Assembly (NCBI RefSeq): GCF_007830355.1
Contig: NZ_VLKO01000005.1
Span: 124,001 to 188,000 of the forward strand
Length of the DNA stretch: 64,000 bases
Direction: 5' to 3'
Source: Flavobacterium tiangeerense
GTDB lineage: Bacteria; Bacteroidota; Bacteroidia; Flavobacteriales; Flavobacteriaceae
Positions 17,221 through 25,416 of the stretch are shown in pieces. Numbering within the stretch: the stretch's first letter is position 1; every line of letters begins with the position of its first letter. The notes beneath the pieces were generated by a model that had not been told where the DNA came from, made no database searches, and was given only the letters and a program-made list of their open reading frames with translations. The translations under genes and the position numbers were made by a program.

Positions 17221-18276
17221 ATGGAACAATTTTTTAGACTAATAATACTTGCAACAACAATTTTATTTGCAAGTTGCAATTTATCAGCACAACAAAAAGA
17301 CAACTACTCCACAAAAATTGATAGTTTACTAACAACTAAAATTCCTAGAAGTTTTAACGGAGTAGTTTATATTCAACAAAACGGAGAATTTAAATATGCT
17401 AAAGCATACGGATTTGCTAATTTAAACAAAAAAATACCTCTGAAAATCGACGACAAATTCTCTACAATGTCGATAGCAAAACAATTTACGGCTACGCTTA
17501 TCTTACAAGAAGTTGAAAAAGGAACAATTGATTTGCAGACTCCTATTCGTAAATATTTACCCGATTTAAAATATTCTTGGGCAGACACCGTTTCTGTTCA
17601 TCAATTGCTTAACAACACTTCGGGTTTGTACAGCGAAAGCTTAGACAAGCCTTTAAAATTTAAGCCAGGTACTGCATTCAACTATTCAAATATTGGTTAT
17701 TATGTGGCTGGAATGGTTTTGGAAAAGCAAAGTGGAAAAAGTTTCGAAACCTTAGTAACGGCACTATTTAAGAAATGTAAAATGAACAACAGCTATTATC
17801 CTAACGAAACCAATAGTAATTTTTTGACCAAAGGGCACCTTATAAAAAAAGAGGGAACAATAACGCAATTTGAAAAAATTAGCTTTACACCTGACCAGTA
17901 TTGGGGAAGTCATTTGATTGTTAGCGCACCAGATTTAGCTAAATGGAATGAGTGTTTGCATAATGGAAAGTTATTAAAAACAGCTACTTACAAACTGATG
18001 ACCAATTATTCTATTACTAACACTCATACTCTTTTTGGCAAAAATCCTATTGGTTACGGTTATGGTTTGCGAATTAATGATAAAGCCGACATCTACGAAA
18101 TTGGACATACAGGATTTCATCCAGCCGAAGGGTTTACTGCCGTAAATCTATATTACCCAATGACCAAAACAAGTATAATTGTAATGCAAAATCAAGCCCA
18201 TGAAAACTTTGAAATTGCTTATTATTTTGAGCAGGAAATTAGAAAAATAGTTAAAGAAAGTAAACTTTTGAAATAA
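17221..18276 (+). CDS. Serine hydrolase, class C beta-lactamase/PBP4-like fold, lipoprotein
   Basis: This is a 351-residue protein with a lipoprotein signal (ILATTILFASC, Cys at about residue 19). The active-site triad of the beta-lactamase/D-peptidase superfamily is visible. It comprises S84-x-x-K87 in STMSIAKQF, YSN in FNYSNIGYY, and HTG in IGHTGFHPAEG in place of KTG. This is the broad serine hydrolase (PF00144) family, which includes esterases and D-aminopeptidases as well as class C enzymes, so hydrolysis of beta-lactams is not implied. It is the first of three closely spaced genes, with a 9-base gap to the next. Repeat copy 3 provides a candidate promoter octamer upstream. Confidence 0.9.
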   Translation: MEQFFRLIILATTILFASCNLSAQQKDNYSTKIDSLLTTKIPRSFNGVVYIQQNGEFKYAKAYGFANLNKKIPLKIDDKFSTMSIAKQFTATLILQEVEKGTIDLQTPIRKYLPDLKYSWADTVSVHQLLNNTSGLYSESLDKPLKFKPGTAFNYSNIGYYVAGMVLEKQSGKSFETLVTALFKKCKMNNSYYPNETNSNFLTKGHLIKKEGTITQFEKISFTPDQYWGSHLIVSAPDLAKWNECLHNGKLLKTATYKLMTNYSITNTHTLFGKNPIGYGYGLRINDKADIYEIGHTGFHPAEGFTAVNLYYPMTKTSIIVMQNQAHENFEIAYYFEQEIRKIVKESKLLK

Positions 18277-18285
18277 ATCGCTTCA

Positions 18286-19212
18286 ATGAAAAAAGTACTA
18301 TTGCTGTTTTGTAATATAATCTCATTCATTGCAAATGCACAAACAAATCACACTATTTACTCAAAAACGTATGGACAAAGTGGAAATCCTGCAATCCTAT
18401 TTATTCACGGGGGACCGAGAGGAAATTCGACACTTTTTGAAGGAACAACTGCCCAAAAATTAGCCGAAAAAGGGTTTTATGTAATTGTTTATGACATGCG
18501 TGGCGAAGGTCGTTCCATTGATACAACTGCAACTTTTACTTATCAAGAAGCGATTGATGATTTAAATGAACTATACAAAAACTACAACATTGCAAAAGCA
18601 AACATTATTGCTCACAGTTTTGGTGGTTTAGTTGGAACGCTTTTTACGGAGCAAAACCCTGAAAAAGTAAATGCGCTAATTCTGGCAGGTGCTTTGTTTT
18701 CTCAACAAGAGACGTATAACCATATATTGAAAACATCCCAGAAAAGTTATACAGAAAAAAAAGATAGTTTGATGCTTTCTAAAATTTCTGAAATTGAGAA
18801 GCTTCCTAAAAATTCCGCTGAATACAGAAAGCAATGTTACGAAATTGCAAGCCAAAACAATTATTTCAAAATGCCATTACCCACAAAAGAAGCGAACCAA
18901 CTTAGAGAAAATTATGAGAAAAGTGGGTTTGGGGAAAATAACATCAGAAATGACAATGCACCCATTTTATTCTATAAAAATGAAGTCAAAAACAATATCG
19001 ACACAAAACCAATTTTAAAAAACCTGAAAAAACAAGTAAAGTTATTTGCAATTTATGGACAAGAAGACGGCGTATTTTCAGAAAAACAATTGAATGATAT
19101 AAAGAAAATAGTAAATAATCAAAACTTTAAAATCATTGAAAACTGTTCACATTATTTATTTGTTGATCAACAACAAATATTTATCAACACCATAGCAAAA
19201 TGGTTAAAATAA
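18286..19212 (+). CDS. Alpha/beta hydrolase, secreted
   Basis: This is a 308-residue protein with a signal peptide ending near IANAQ. The oxyanion region is LFIHGGPRGNS, with an HGGP motif as in proline iminopeptidases. The nucleophile elbow AHSFGG gives Ser111. The acid is probably in IYGQEDGVF and the catalytic His in ENCSHYLF, completing the triad. The substrate is unknown; HGGP favours an aminopeptidase- or esterase-like activity. It is the middle gene of a three-gene operon of exported serine enzymes, with 9- and 10-base gaps. Confidence 0.88.
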   Translation: MKKVLLLFCNIISFIANAQTNHTIYSKTYGQSGNPAILFIHGGPRGNSTLFEGTTAQKLAEKGFYVIVYDMRGEGRSIDTTATFTYQEAIDDLNELYKNYNIAKANIIAHSFGGLVGTLFTEQNPEKVNALILAGALFSQQETYNHILKTSQKSYTEKKDSLMLSKISEIEKLPKNSAEYRKQCYEIASQNNYFKMPLPTKEANQLRENYEKSGFGENNIRNDNAPILFYKNEVKNNIDTKPILKNLKKQVKLFAIYGQEDGVFSEKQLNDIKKIVNNQNFKIIENCSHYLFVDQQQIFINTIAKWLK

Positions 19213-19222
19213 TAATTTTATT

Positions 19223-20110
19223 ATGAATAAAATAATATTCCTACTCTGTCTTTCTCTATTTTCGGTTCAACTATTTGGTCAAAACACGAATGAACTTCGG
19301 GAAGAACTGAACAAAATTATCTCCACAAAAAATGCAACCATTGGAGTTTCCATCAAAAGTATTGAAGACAAAGATACGTTGAGCATCAACGGAAAGTTGA
19401 ATGCACCGTTGATGAGTGTTTTCAAATTTCATATTGCTTTGGCAACTTTAAACTTGGTAGACAAAGAAAAACTTACTTTAACACAGAAAATTTTTATAAA
19501 AAAACAAGATTTGCACAAAAATACTTGGAGCCCAATACGAGACGAGTTTCCCGAAGGAAATATGTATTTGACAGTAGACCAATTATTGAAATATACCGTT
19601 TCACATAGTGACAACAATGGTTGTGATATTCTTTTAGACCTGATTGGTGGAACAGAAGCGGTTCAAAAATTTATCAATAATCAAGGAATAAAAGATTTTA
19701 CAATAAAAGTAAATGAACAGGAAATGCAAACTCGGGAAAATCTTTACATAAACACAACAACGCCATTAGCTACAACAGAACTACTTGAAAAATTTTATAA
19801 AGGAAAAATCCTCAAAAAGAAATCAACAAACTATTTGCATCAAATTATGGTAGAATGTTCGAGAGGAAGTACTTGGATGAAAGCAGGACTTCCCGATGGA
19901 ACCGAATTAGCACACCGAACAGGGATTTCAGGAACCAATGATGATAATCTGCGAGTTGCATTGAACGATGTTGGAATTGTAAAACTTCCAAACGGAAAAC
20001 ATTTAATTATTTCAGTTTACTTGAAAAACATAACAGAAACAAAAGAAAATACTGAAAAAATAATTGCAGATATAACAAAAGCAACTTGGCATCACTACAC
20101 GCAAAAATAA
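19223..20110 (+). CDS. Class A beta-lactamase (subclass A2 type)
   Basis: This is a 295-residue protein with a signal peptide (LFSVQLFGQ). The motifs are S65-V-F-K68 (SxxK), S129-D-N131 in SHSDNNGCD, and R232-T-G in AHRTGISG in place of KTG. The region NEQEMQTRENLYIN resembles the omega-loop of PER/VEB/CfxA-like A2 enzymes, with the general-base Glu at about 165-167. A2 enzymes are native to Bacteroidota and often hydrolyse cephalosporins; the spectrum here cannot be predicted. It is the last gene of the three-gene operon. The R for K change at 232 is conservative. A BlaI/M56 cluster lies 0.9 kb downstream on the other strand. Confidence 0.9.
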   Translation: MNKIIFLLCLSLFSVQLFGQNTNELREELNKIISTKNATIGVSIKSIEDKDTLSINGKLNAPLMSVFKFHIALATLNLVDKEKLTLTQKIFIKKQDLHKNTWSPIRDEFPEGNMYLTVDQLLKYTVSHSDNNGCDILLDLIGGTEAVQKFINNQGIKDFTIKVNEQEMQTRENLYINTTTPLATTELLEKFYKGKILKKKSTNYLHQIMVECSRGSTWMKAGLPDGTELAHRTGISGTNDDNLRVALNDVGIVKLPNGKHLIISVYLKNITETKENTEKIIADITKATWHHYTQK

Positions 20111-20113
20111 AAA

Positions 20114-20274
20114 CTGCCACCAACACACTACAAGCAATATGGGTTTTAGGCTTAATTTGAAGTTGTTCTTGTATTTGGGAGATTTACATCGTCTATTCGC
20201 TATCGCTCGAGTGGCAAATCCGCAAATAGAGCTTAATGTAGTGCCAAACCCGCCTTAGTGGCAGAACGTTAATT
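20114..20274. repeat. Structured post-gene sequence, family B (best hairpin)
   Basis: CTGCCAC (20114-20120) pairs with GTGGCAG (20258-20264), and GGGTTT (20141-20146) with AAACCC (20246-20251). Between them lies the segment shared with 15123-15304. It starts four bases after the beta-lactamase stop and ends near GTTAATT. No ORF of note was seen in the 268-base gap. Confidence 0.65.
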
Positions 20275-20378
20275 AGAATGCGACAGAAACTCAGGTAATA
20301 AAAAAAAACAAAGTGAAGTCATCAACTTGACGAATGCCAGGAAACAATCAATATCTAACCCGAAGAGAATAAAACTAA

Positions 20379-20822
20379 ATGAAATTATCCGAATTTATAA
20401 AGAAGAGAAATGGCGTTCCAATCGGACACCCTAACTCGCTTCGTAATAATTTAGAAAGGTCGCTTGGTGCAAATAATTTTTCAATTTTTTGGGATTTCTG
20501 GAACCCAATTTTCGGCTATTATTTAGGAACAAAAGTATTTCGACCGTTAAAAAAAATATTTCCAATTGGATTTTCTTTAGTGTTGACATTTGTTTTTTGT
20601 GGACTCATTCACGATTTAGTAACGACAGTAATAAGAGGTGAAATTTCACTTTTCTTTGCAGTTTGGTTTCTTTTAATGGGGATATGCGTTGTGATTTCAA
20701 AAGAAATTAACTACAACTTATCAAATCGGAAATGGATTTTTAGAGCTTTAATAAATTTATTAATAATTGGTATTTGTTTTTTTCTAACAAAAGGCCTCAA
20801 TGCAATATTCAATTTTTATTAA
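20379..20822 (+). CDS. Hypothetical small membrane protein (MBOAT-like fragment?)
   Basis: This is a 147-residue protein with about three membrane helices (IGFSLVLTFVFCGLIHDLV, LFFAVWFLLMGICVVI, ALINLLIIGICFFL). The N-terminal RNNLERSLGANNFSIFWDFW is amphipathic. The FVFCGLIHDL segment with an intramembrane His recalls the active-site helix of MBOAT acyltransferases. However, the protein is far shorter than that family (over 350 residues), so it may be a fragment or an unrelated protein. It is the last gene inside the direct repeats flanking the module. Codon use is AT-rich like its neighbours. Confidence 0.55.
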   Translation: MKLSEFIKKRNGVPIGHPNSLRNNLERSLGANNFSIFWDFWNPIFGYYLGTKVFRPLKKIFPIGFSLVLTFVFCGLIHDLVTTVIRGEISLFFAVWFLLMGICVVISKEINYNLSNRKWIFRALINLLIIGICFFLTKGLNAIFNFY

Positions 20823-20878
20823 AACTCAAGATTATCTCATTACATATTCCTCGTGGTAAGGAACAAAAGACATTTTAA

Positions 20879-20956
20879 AAAAATCGCCTTAACGATTTTG
20901 TGTAATAAAGTATTTCAACATCTAAAACCAACAACATTAAAAAAGAAATCCGCCTC
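20879..20956. repeat. Direct repeat flanking the beta-lactamase module, right copy
   Basis: This matches 16771-16847 over about 78 bases. The right end runs into the terminator shared with the M56 gene. Its better-formed hairpin suggests this is the ancestral copy and the left one a degraded duplicate. Confidence 0.85.
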
Positions 20957-20974
20957 ATAGAAGCGGATTTTTTT
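20946..20974. terminator. Bidirectional terminator at the M56-TonB gene end
   Basis: AAATCCGC (20946-20953) pairs with GCGGATTT (20963-20970), followed by Ts on the plus strand and preceded by A-rich sequence. It lies right at the 3' end of the minus-strand M56 gene. Confidence 0.8.
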
Positions 20975-20976
20975 AA

Positions 20977-22440
20977 TTATGATTTGGCTGATTGTATAGT
21001 TATTGGTAAACTGTACAGCACTCTCACAGGGACGCCATCTACTTTACCAGGAATCCATTTTGGGCATAAGTTCATCACACGTATCGCCTCGTCACCTGTG
21101 CCAAAACCAATATCACGAAGGTTTTTTACTTCACTAATACTGCCGTCTTTTTCAATGATAAAAGTGATGTAAATTTTCCCTTTTAAATTGGGTTGTTCAG
21201 GAGTTTTGTAATTGTTACCTACGAATTTGTAAAAACTGTTCATACCGCCAGGGAAATCTGGTTTTTCCAGTATTTCTGAGGTATTATAGAGGTCGTTTTC
21301 TCCTTTTTTTACAATCTTATTTTCAAGGCTAAACGGATCTATTTCCATAGTTTCAGGAGCACCTTTGCTTAATTTGGTTAAAAGTTCCTCGTTGGTTGGG
21401 AGTTTTTCTTCTTTTGATAAAATCGATGGGATCGCCCTTTTTTCGGTAGGAGTTAAGTCGTTGTACTTTTTTTCGGCGGCAATTTTTCCCTTTTCATCTT
21501 TTACCTTAAAAGTGGTTTTATTGTAGTAGGTAGTAAACAAACTCCCCACTTTGTTAGGTTGCGCATTTTGTTGGGTACCTATTTGTTGCGCCACTACCTT
21601 GGTGCATAGTGAAAATAGTAACGCTGTTACCGCAGGCAAGAGCAAGGCTTGCTTGGCAATGGCTTTTCTTTTTGATGTGGTTTTAGTCATCATAAGTAAT
21701 CGTTTTTTAGTTATTAAATAGTTCAAATTACTGGCCAAGTAAAAAGTTGGGTTCGCGTTTGCCTTTGAGAGCAACAGGGATTGGTAAAACGGAACATTGT
21801 TATAAGAGTGCACTACTTTCTCATCGGCGAGAAATTCGTGGTTGAGTTGAATGGCTTTTTTATAAAAAATGAAAACGGGGTTGAACCAAAAAACAGTTTT
21901 CAATACTTCAATAAATAAAATATCCAAAGTATGTTTTTGAGTCACATGCGTAAGCTCGTGGGTGTACAATTCGGCCTCAACTTCGCGGTTGTTGTATTCC
22001 ATTTCGTTGATGAAAATGGTATTCAAGAACGTGTGCGGTAACGTTTTTTCGGGAACCAAAATCAGTTGAGCATTCTGGTATGCAATGGGAGTATTGGACT
22101 TCATTTTTTTTGAAATCTGAACCACATTGCGCAGAAATCGAAACCCCAAAACAAGAGTGACCAATCCATACAAACCCCAAAGTGCTATGCCAAAATAGTT
22201 CGTTTCTTCCACCACAACCGCAGTTACCGGTAGGATTTGGATATTTCCCGGTGTTACTGTGGGTTGCGCAATTTCCTGAACAACTTCAATAGTTATAAAA
22301 GGAATCACCATCGAAAAAACCAAAGCAAACAACAAGTAAAACCTATTGAAATGGTGCATTTTTTCCTTTTCTAGCAGCAAGTGATACACTCCTAAAAGTA
22401 CCACAAGGCTAAGAGTCGATTTGATTAGAAAGTCGGTCAT
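20977..22440 (-). CDS. M56 (BlaR1-like) metallopeptidase with C-terminal TonB domain
   Basis: This is a 487-residue membrane protein. Helices at about 5-22, 34-52 and 84-102 precede the zinc motif HELTH (161-165) and NHEFLADEKVVH. A fourth helix lies at about 265-285. The periplasmic tail carries a TonB C-terminal domain (KPDFPGGMNSFYKFV, then GKIYITFIIEKDGSISEVK). In Bacteroidota, BlaI-M56 pairs sense and relay envelope signals by cleavage of BlaI. The TonB tail suggests an additional mechanical or binding role. It is the third gene after blaI and another M56 gene whose first 255 residues are nearly identical. It may respond to beta-lactams given the nearby beta-lactamase, but that is inference. 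Confidence 0.9.
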   Translation of the reverse strand: MTDFLIKSTLSLVVLLGVYHLLLEKEKMHHFNRFYLLFALVFSMVIPFITIEVVQEIAQPTVTPGNIQILPVTAVVVEETNYFGIALWGLYGLVTLVLGFRFLRNVVQISKKMKSNTPIAYQNAQLILVPEKTLPHTFLNTIFINEMEYNNREVEAELYTHELTHVTQKHTLDILFIEVLKTVFWFNPVFIFYKKAIQLNHEFLADEKVVHSYNNVPFYQSLLLSKANANPTFYLASNLNYLITKKRLLMMTKTTSKRKAIAKQALLLPAVTALLFSLCTKVVAQQIGTQQNAQPNKVGSLFTTYYNKTTFKVKDEKGKIAAEKKYNDLTPTEKRAIPSILSKEEKLPTNEELLTKLSKGAPETMEIDPFSLENKIVKKGENDLYNTSEILEKPDFPGGMNSFYKFVGNNYKTPEQPNLKGKIYITFIIEKDGSISEVKNLRDIGFGTGDEAIRVMNLCPKWIPGKVDGVPVRVLYSLPITIQSAKS

Positions 22441-22468
22441 TTTTTCTTTTTTAGAATTTCATTGTCTA

Positions 22469-23833
22469 TTAGGTGTTTCTTTCAACCATCCTAATCAAAA
22501 CGGGATTTGAGAATGTTCCAGCTTTTATGGTTTTTTCAATTACTTTATAAGAAACACTTTTTCTGCTTTTTTTTATAATCATTTCACGTTCAGAGTTGGT
22601 GAATAGAGCATAATGATTTAGATCAATATCATAAGGTTTACCGTTTCGTGATGGACTGTAAAATCTTATATAACCAGCAATTTCTTTTATATCATGTTTT
22701 TTTAGATCAATATTGTTTAATTTTTTTCCTTTAAATAGTCCTGAAAACTTGGGATCTTTAGTCCAACTGTCAAACTCTTTTTGTGTTGGCTTTTTCATTG
22801 AAGTTTCTGGTGGAACATTGCTAATATAGAAACGCTTTTCATTTGGAGTTAGTGCTTCATATTTTTTGTCCAATAGTACTTTTTTCGTATCATCCTTTAC
22901 AATCAATCGAACTCCTTTGTAATAAACGTCTCTTTTTTTAATTTCAGACTGTATGGTAGTGTTGTTGTTTGTGCTGGATTGAGCAATTGTTTGTGTACAC
23001 ATTAAATTTACTAGTCCAGTAAATAACGGAATCAAAATGATTTTCTTCGCAAATGATTTTGAGCTTGATGTGGTTTTAGTCATCATGAGTAATCGTTTTT
23101 TAGTTATTAAATAGTTCAAATTACTGGCCAAGTAAAAAGTTGGGTTCGCGTTTGCCTTTGAAAGCAACAAAGATTGGTAAAACGGAACATTGTTATAAGA
23201 GTGCACTACTTTCTCATCGGCGAGAAATTCGTGATTGAGTTGTATGGATTTTTTGTAAAAAATAAAAATAGGGTTGAACCAAAAAACGGTTTTCAATACT
23301 TCGATAAACAAAATATCCAAAGTATGTTTTTGAGTCACATGCGTAAGCTCGTGTGTGTATAATTCGGCTTCAACCTCACGGTTGTTGTATTCCGTTTCGT
23401 TGATGAAAATGGTATTCAAAAACGTATGCGGTAACGTTTTTTCGGGAACCAAAACCAATTGAGCATTTTGATATGCAATGGGAGTATTGGACTTCATTTT
23501 TTTTGAAATCTGGATCACATTACGCATAAATCGCAACGCCAAAACAAGGGTAACCAAACCATACAATCCCCAAAGCGCTATTGCTGTATAGTTTGTTTCT
23601 TCCACTACAACGGCAGTTGTTTGTAGAATTCGGATATTTCCTGCTGTAACCGTGGGTTGTGCAATTTCCTGAACAACTTCAATAGTTATAAACGGAATCA
23701 CCATCGAAAAAACCAAAGCAAACAACAAGTAAAACCTATTGAAACGGTGCATTTTTTCCTTTTCTAGCAGGAAGTGATACACTCCTAAAAGCACCACAAG
23801 GCTGAGGGTTGATTTGATTAGAAAGTCGGTCAT
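22469..23833 (-). CDS. M56 (BlaR1-like) metallopeptidase, tandem paralogue with a different tail
   Basis: This is a 454-residue protein. Residues 1 to about 255 are nearly identical to the downstream paralogue, including helices, HELTH (161-165) and LADEKVVH. From TTSSSKSFAKK onward the fourth helix (IILIPLFTGLVNLMCTQTIA) and the tail diverge completely. This tail lacks a TonB domain. It has TPNEKRFYISNVPPETSMKK and ends VLIRMVERNT, with no family I recognise. The start overlaps the blaI stop by 4 bases (ATGA-type coupling), so it is the primary BlaR-like partner. The two genes are a recent tandem duplication with tail replacement or divergence. Confidence 0.9.
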   Translation of the reverse strand: MTDFLIKSTLSLVVLLGVYHFLLEKEKMHRFNRFYLLFALVFSMVIPFITIEVVQEIAQPTVTAGNIRILQTTAVVVEETNYTAIALWGLYGLVTLVLALRFMRNVIQISKKMKSNTPIAYQNAQLVLVPEKTLPHTFLNTIFINETEYNNREVEAELYTHELTHVTQKHTLDILFIEVLKTVFWFNPIFIFYKKSIQLNHEFLADEKVVHSYNNVPFYQSLLLSKANANPTFYLASNLNYLITKKRLLMMTKTTSSSKSFAKKIILIPLFTGLVNLMCTQTIAQSSTNNNTTIQSEIKKRDVYYKGVRLIVKDDTKKVLLDKKYEALTPNEKRFYISNVPPETSMKKPTQKEFDSWTKDPKFSGLFKGKKLNNIDLKKHDIKEIAGYIRFYSPSRNGKPYDIDLNHYALFTNSEREMIIKKSRKSVSYKVIEKTIKAGTFSNPVLIRMVERNT

Positions 23834-24204
23834 TTTTTCTTTTTTAGAATTTCACTGTCAATTATTTTCTTGAGTTCTTCCAGTTCCGTTTGCGACAAAT
23901 TAGTTTCTTTGGTAAAGAAAGAAGCAAATTGTGATGCCGAATTGTTGAAGAAATTACTAATCAATCCGTTAACGTGTTTCGAGAAATAGTCGGTTTTTTT
24001 GACCAAAGGATAATATTCTCTTGAGTTTCCATATTCGCGGTAGGCTACAAATTGCTTGTCAATCATGCGTTTTAGCAAAGTAGCAACCGTTGTGGTAGCG
24101 GGTTTTGGCTCTGGATAGGCTTCGAGTAAATCTTTCATGAAGGCTTTTTCGAGTTGCCAAAGGTGTTCCATGAGTTGTTCTTCTGAGTTGGTGAGCTGTT
24201 GCAT
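23830..24204 (-). CDS. BlaI/MecI/CopY family repressor
   Basis: This is a 124-residue winged-helix protein. LTNSEEQLMEHLWQLEKAFM and TTVATLLKRMIDKQFVAYRE form the winged helix typical of BlaI/MecI. A C-terminal dimerisation region (SQTELEELKKIIDSEIL) follows. The family represses its own operon and target genes, and is inactivated by proteolysis triggered by the M56 partner encoded immediately downstream. The 4-base overlap with the first M56 gene indicates translational coupling. Target operators cannot be assigned from the window. The residues usually cleaved (Asn-Phe in BlaI) are not obvious here; NNSASQFASFF is a possible region. Confidence 0.93.
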   Translation of the reverse strand: MQQLTNSEEQLMEHLWQLEKAFMKDLLEAYPEPKPATTTVATLLKRMIDKQFVAYREYGNSREYYPLVKKTDYFSKHVNGLISNFFNNSASQFASFFTKETNLSQTELEELKKIIDSEILKKKK

Positions 24205-24213
24205 GTGTATTTT

Positions 24214-24639
24214 TTAATTGGTGTATGTTTCTTGAACGGGTATTCCTTTTTCGTAGATTTTGGTGCCTAGTAAAACTCCTTCGGAATCATAAAATTGCCA
24301 ATACCCGGTGGGTAGCCATTCTTCTTTTGAGTCGATTAGGTATTTTTTTGAAAATCCTATTTGCTGAATTCTTCCAGTGTTGTGGTATTTAATCACATGG
24401 CAACTGTTCTTTTTAAATTTTTCTTGCGATACTAATCTTTCGCCCAAGAAGTACTTCCACGTTCCGGTTTTGTTTCCTTTATGGTAACGCCCGATAGCGC
24501 TAGATTCAAGTTTCATAAACTCCTTACTTTCTACCCATTTGCCGGTTTTATATCCGTTTTTAGTTTGATTGATGCTGCAACTTGCTACGCTGATGCAGAG
24601 GCTTATAAGGATAATAAGATAGCAATTGTGGTTTTTCAT
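24214..24639 (-). CDS. Hypothetical lipoprotein with MORN-like repeats
   Basis: This is a 141-residue protein with a lipoprotein signal (LIILISLCISVASC, Cys at about residue 21). The body has repeated Gly-Lys-Trp units: NGYKTGKWVES, KGNKTGTWKYFLGE and LPTGYWQFYDSEG. These match the MORN-variant repeats of YwqK-like proteins. A structural or surface-exposed role is likely, with the biochemistry unknown. It lies 9 bases upstream of blaI on the same strand, so it may be the first gene of that operon. The start ATG at 24639 gives a good signal. Confidence 0.75.
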   Translation of the reverse strand: MKNHNCYLIILISLCISVASCSINQTKNGYKTGKWVESKEFMKLESSAIGRYHKGNKTGTWKYFLGERLVSQEKFKKNSCHVIKYHNTGRIQQIGFSKKYLIDSKEEWLPTGYWQFYDSEGVLLGTKIYEKGIPVQETYTN

Positions 24640-24795
24640 ATTCTACAGTTTGAAACATTGCTCTACAAATGTAGAGTAAAATTTGAAATAAACAAATGTT
24701 TTGTAAAAAAATTGTCCGTCAAGGATTTACAGGAGTAATTGAAATAGAGTCTTGATATAGCCATATATCGATTTAACAGTAGACTCCATCTAGCC

Positions 24796-24896
24796 GTAAG
24801 AAATTTGTTTATATTTGAACAAGAAAAATCGAAACATACCATCGAAAATGTAGCTTGACTTAGGTTTGTTTCAAATAAGTACAAGTCCGCAGTAAC
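24796..24896 (+). repeat. Dispersed element, right-half copy 4
   Basis: It corresponds to the right half of copies 1-3: GTAAGAAATTTG, TATATTTG (24810-24817), GAAACATACC pairing with GGTTTGTTTC, and a closing AAGTCCGCAGTAA. The left hairpin is missing. It lies immediately before the LprI-like gene. Confidence 0.75.
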
Positions 24897-24929
24897 GACC
24901 TGTTGAACCAAAATAAAATAACAACTAAA

Positions 24930-25283
24930 ATGAAAATAAAATATTATACCACTGTTCTAATTGCTTTATTTTTTTCTATTAATTCATTTTCTCAAACACA
25001 GTTAGAAATGAATAAAGCGGCTGATGCTAAATTTAAAAAAGCTGATGCCGAACTCAATAAAGTGTACAAGCAATTAATATCAATTCTTGATCAAAATGAT
25101 AAGTTATTATTGATTCAAGCTGAAAAGGATTGGGTTAAATTTAGAGATTCAAGCTGTAAATTTGAATCTTCACAATATGAAGGCGGAAGTATAAAGCCTC
25201 TCATTTATTCAACTTGTTTGGAAGAATTAACAAGGAAAAGAATTTCAGAAATTAGAGTAAGTATAAAAGAAAGAGATAAATAA
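24930..25283 (+). CDS. LprI-like (DUF1311) secreted protein
   Basis: The ATG at 24930 gives 117 residues starting MKIKYYTTVLIALFFSI with a signal peptide ending near FSQTQ. The mature part has the DUF1311/LprI pattern ADAELNKVYKQLISIL, then AEKDWVKFRDSSCKFE and a paired Cys in STCLEELTRKR. The family includes lysozyme inhibitors and many uncharacterised envelope proteins. A four-helix, disulfide-stabilised fold is likely. It stands alone on the plus strand directly after repeat copy 4, which supplies a candidate -7 octamer. The longer frame from TTG at 24903 is less likely. Confidence 0.85.
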   Translation: MKIKYYTTVLIALFFSINSFSQTQLEMNKAADAKFKKADAELNKVYKQLISILDQNDKLLLIQAEKDWVKFRDSSCKFESSQYEGGSIKPLIYSTCLEELTRKRISEIRVSIKERDK

Positions 25284-25416
25284 CGCAATGCTTACACAAG
25301 CCAAATAAAGGCCTTAATCCAATCATAAGCCACGAACAGTAATGGAATCCTAATGAATTGAGCAGAAGCAACTAAACTAGCTATAATTCCTATTGTAAAA
25401 CGTAAAAATAAAAAAC

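Noticed and set aside
20379-20822. Calling the small membrane protein an MBOAT acyltransferase
   Set aside because: Only a His-containing helix resembles the family, and the protein is less than half the usual length.
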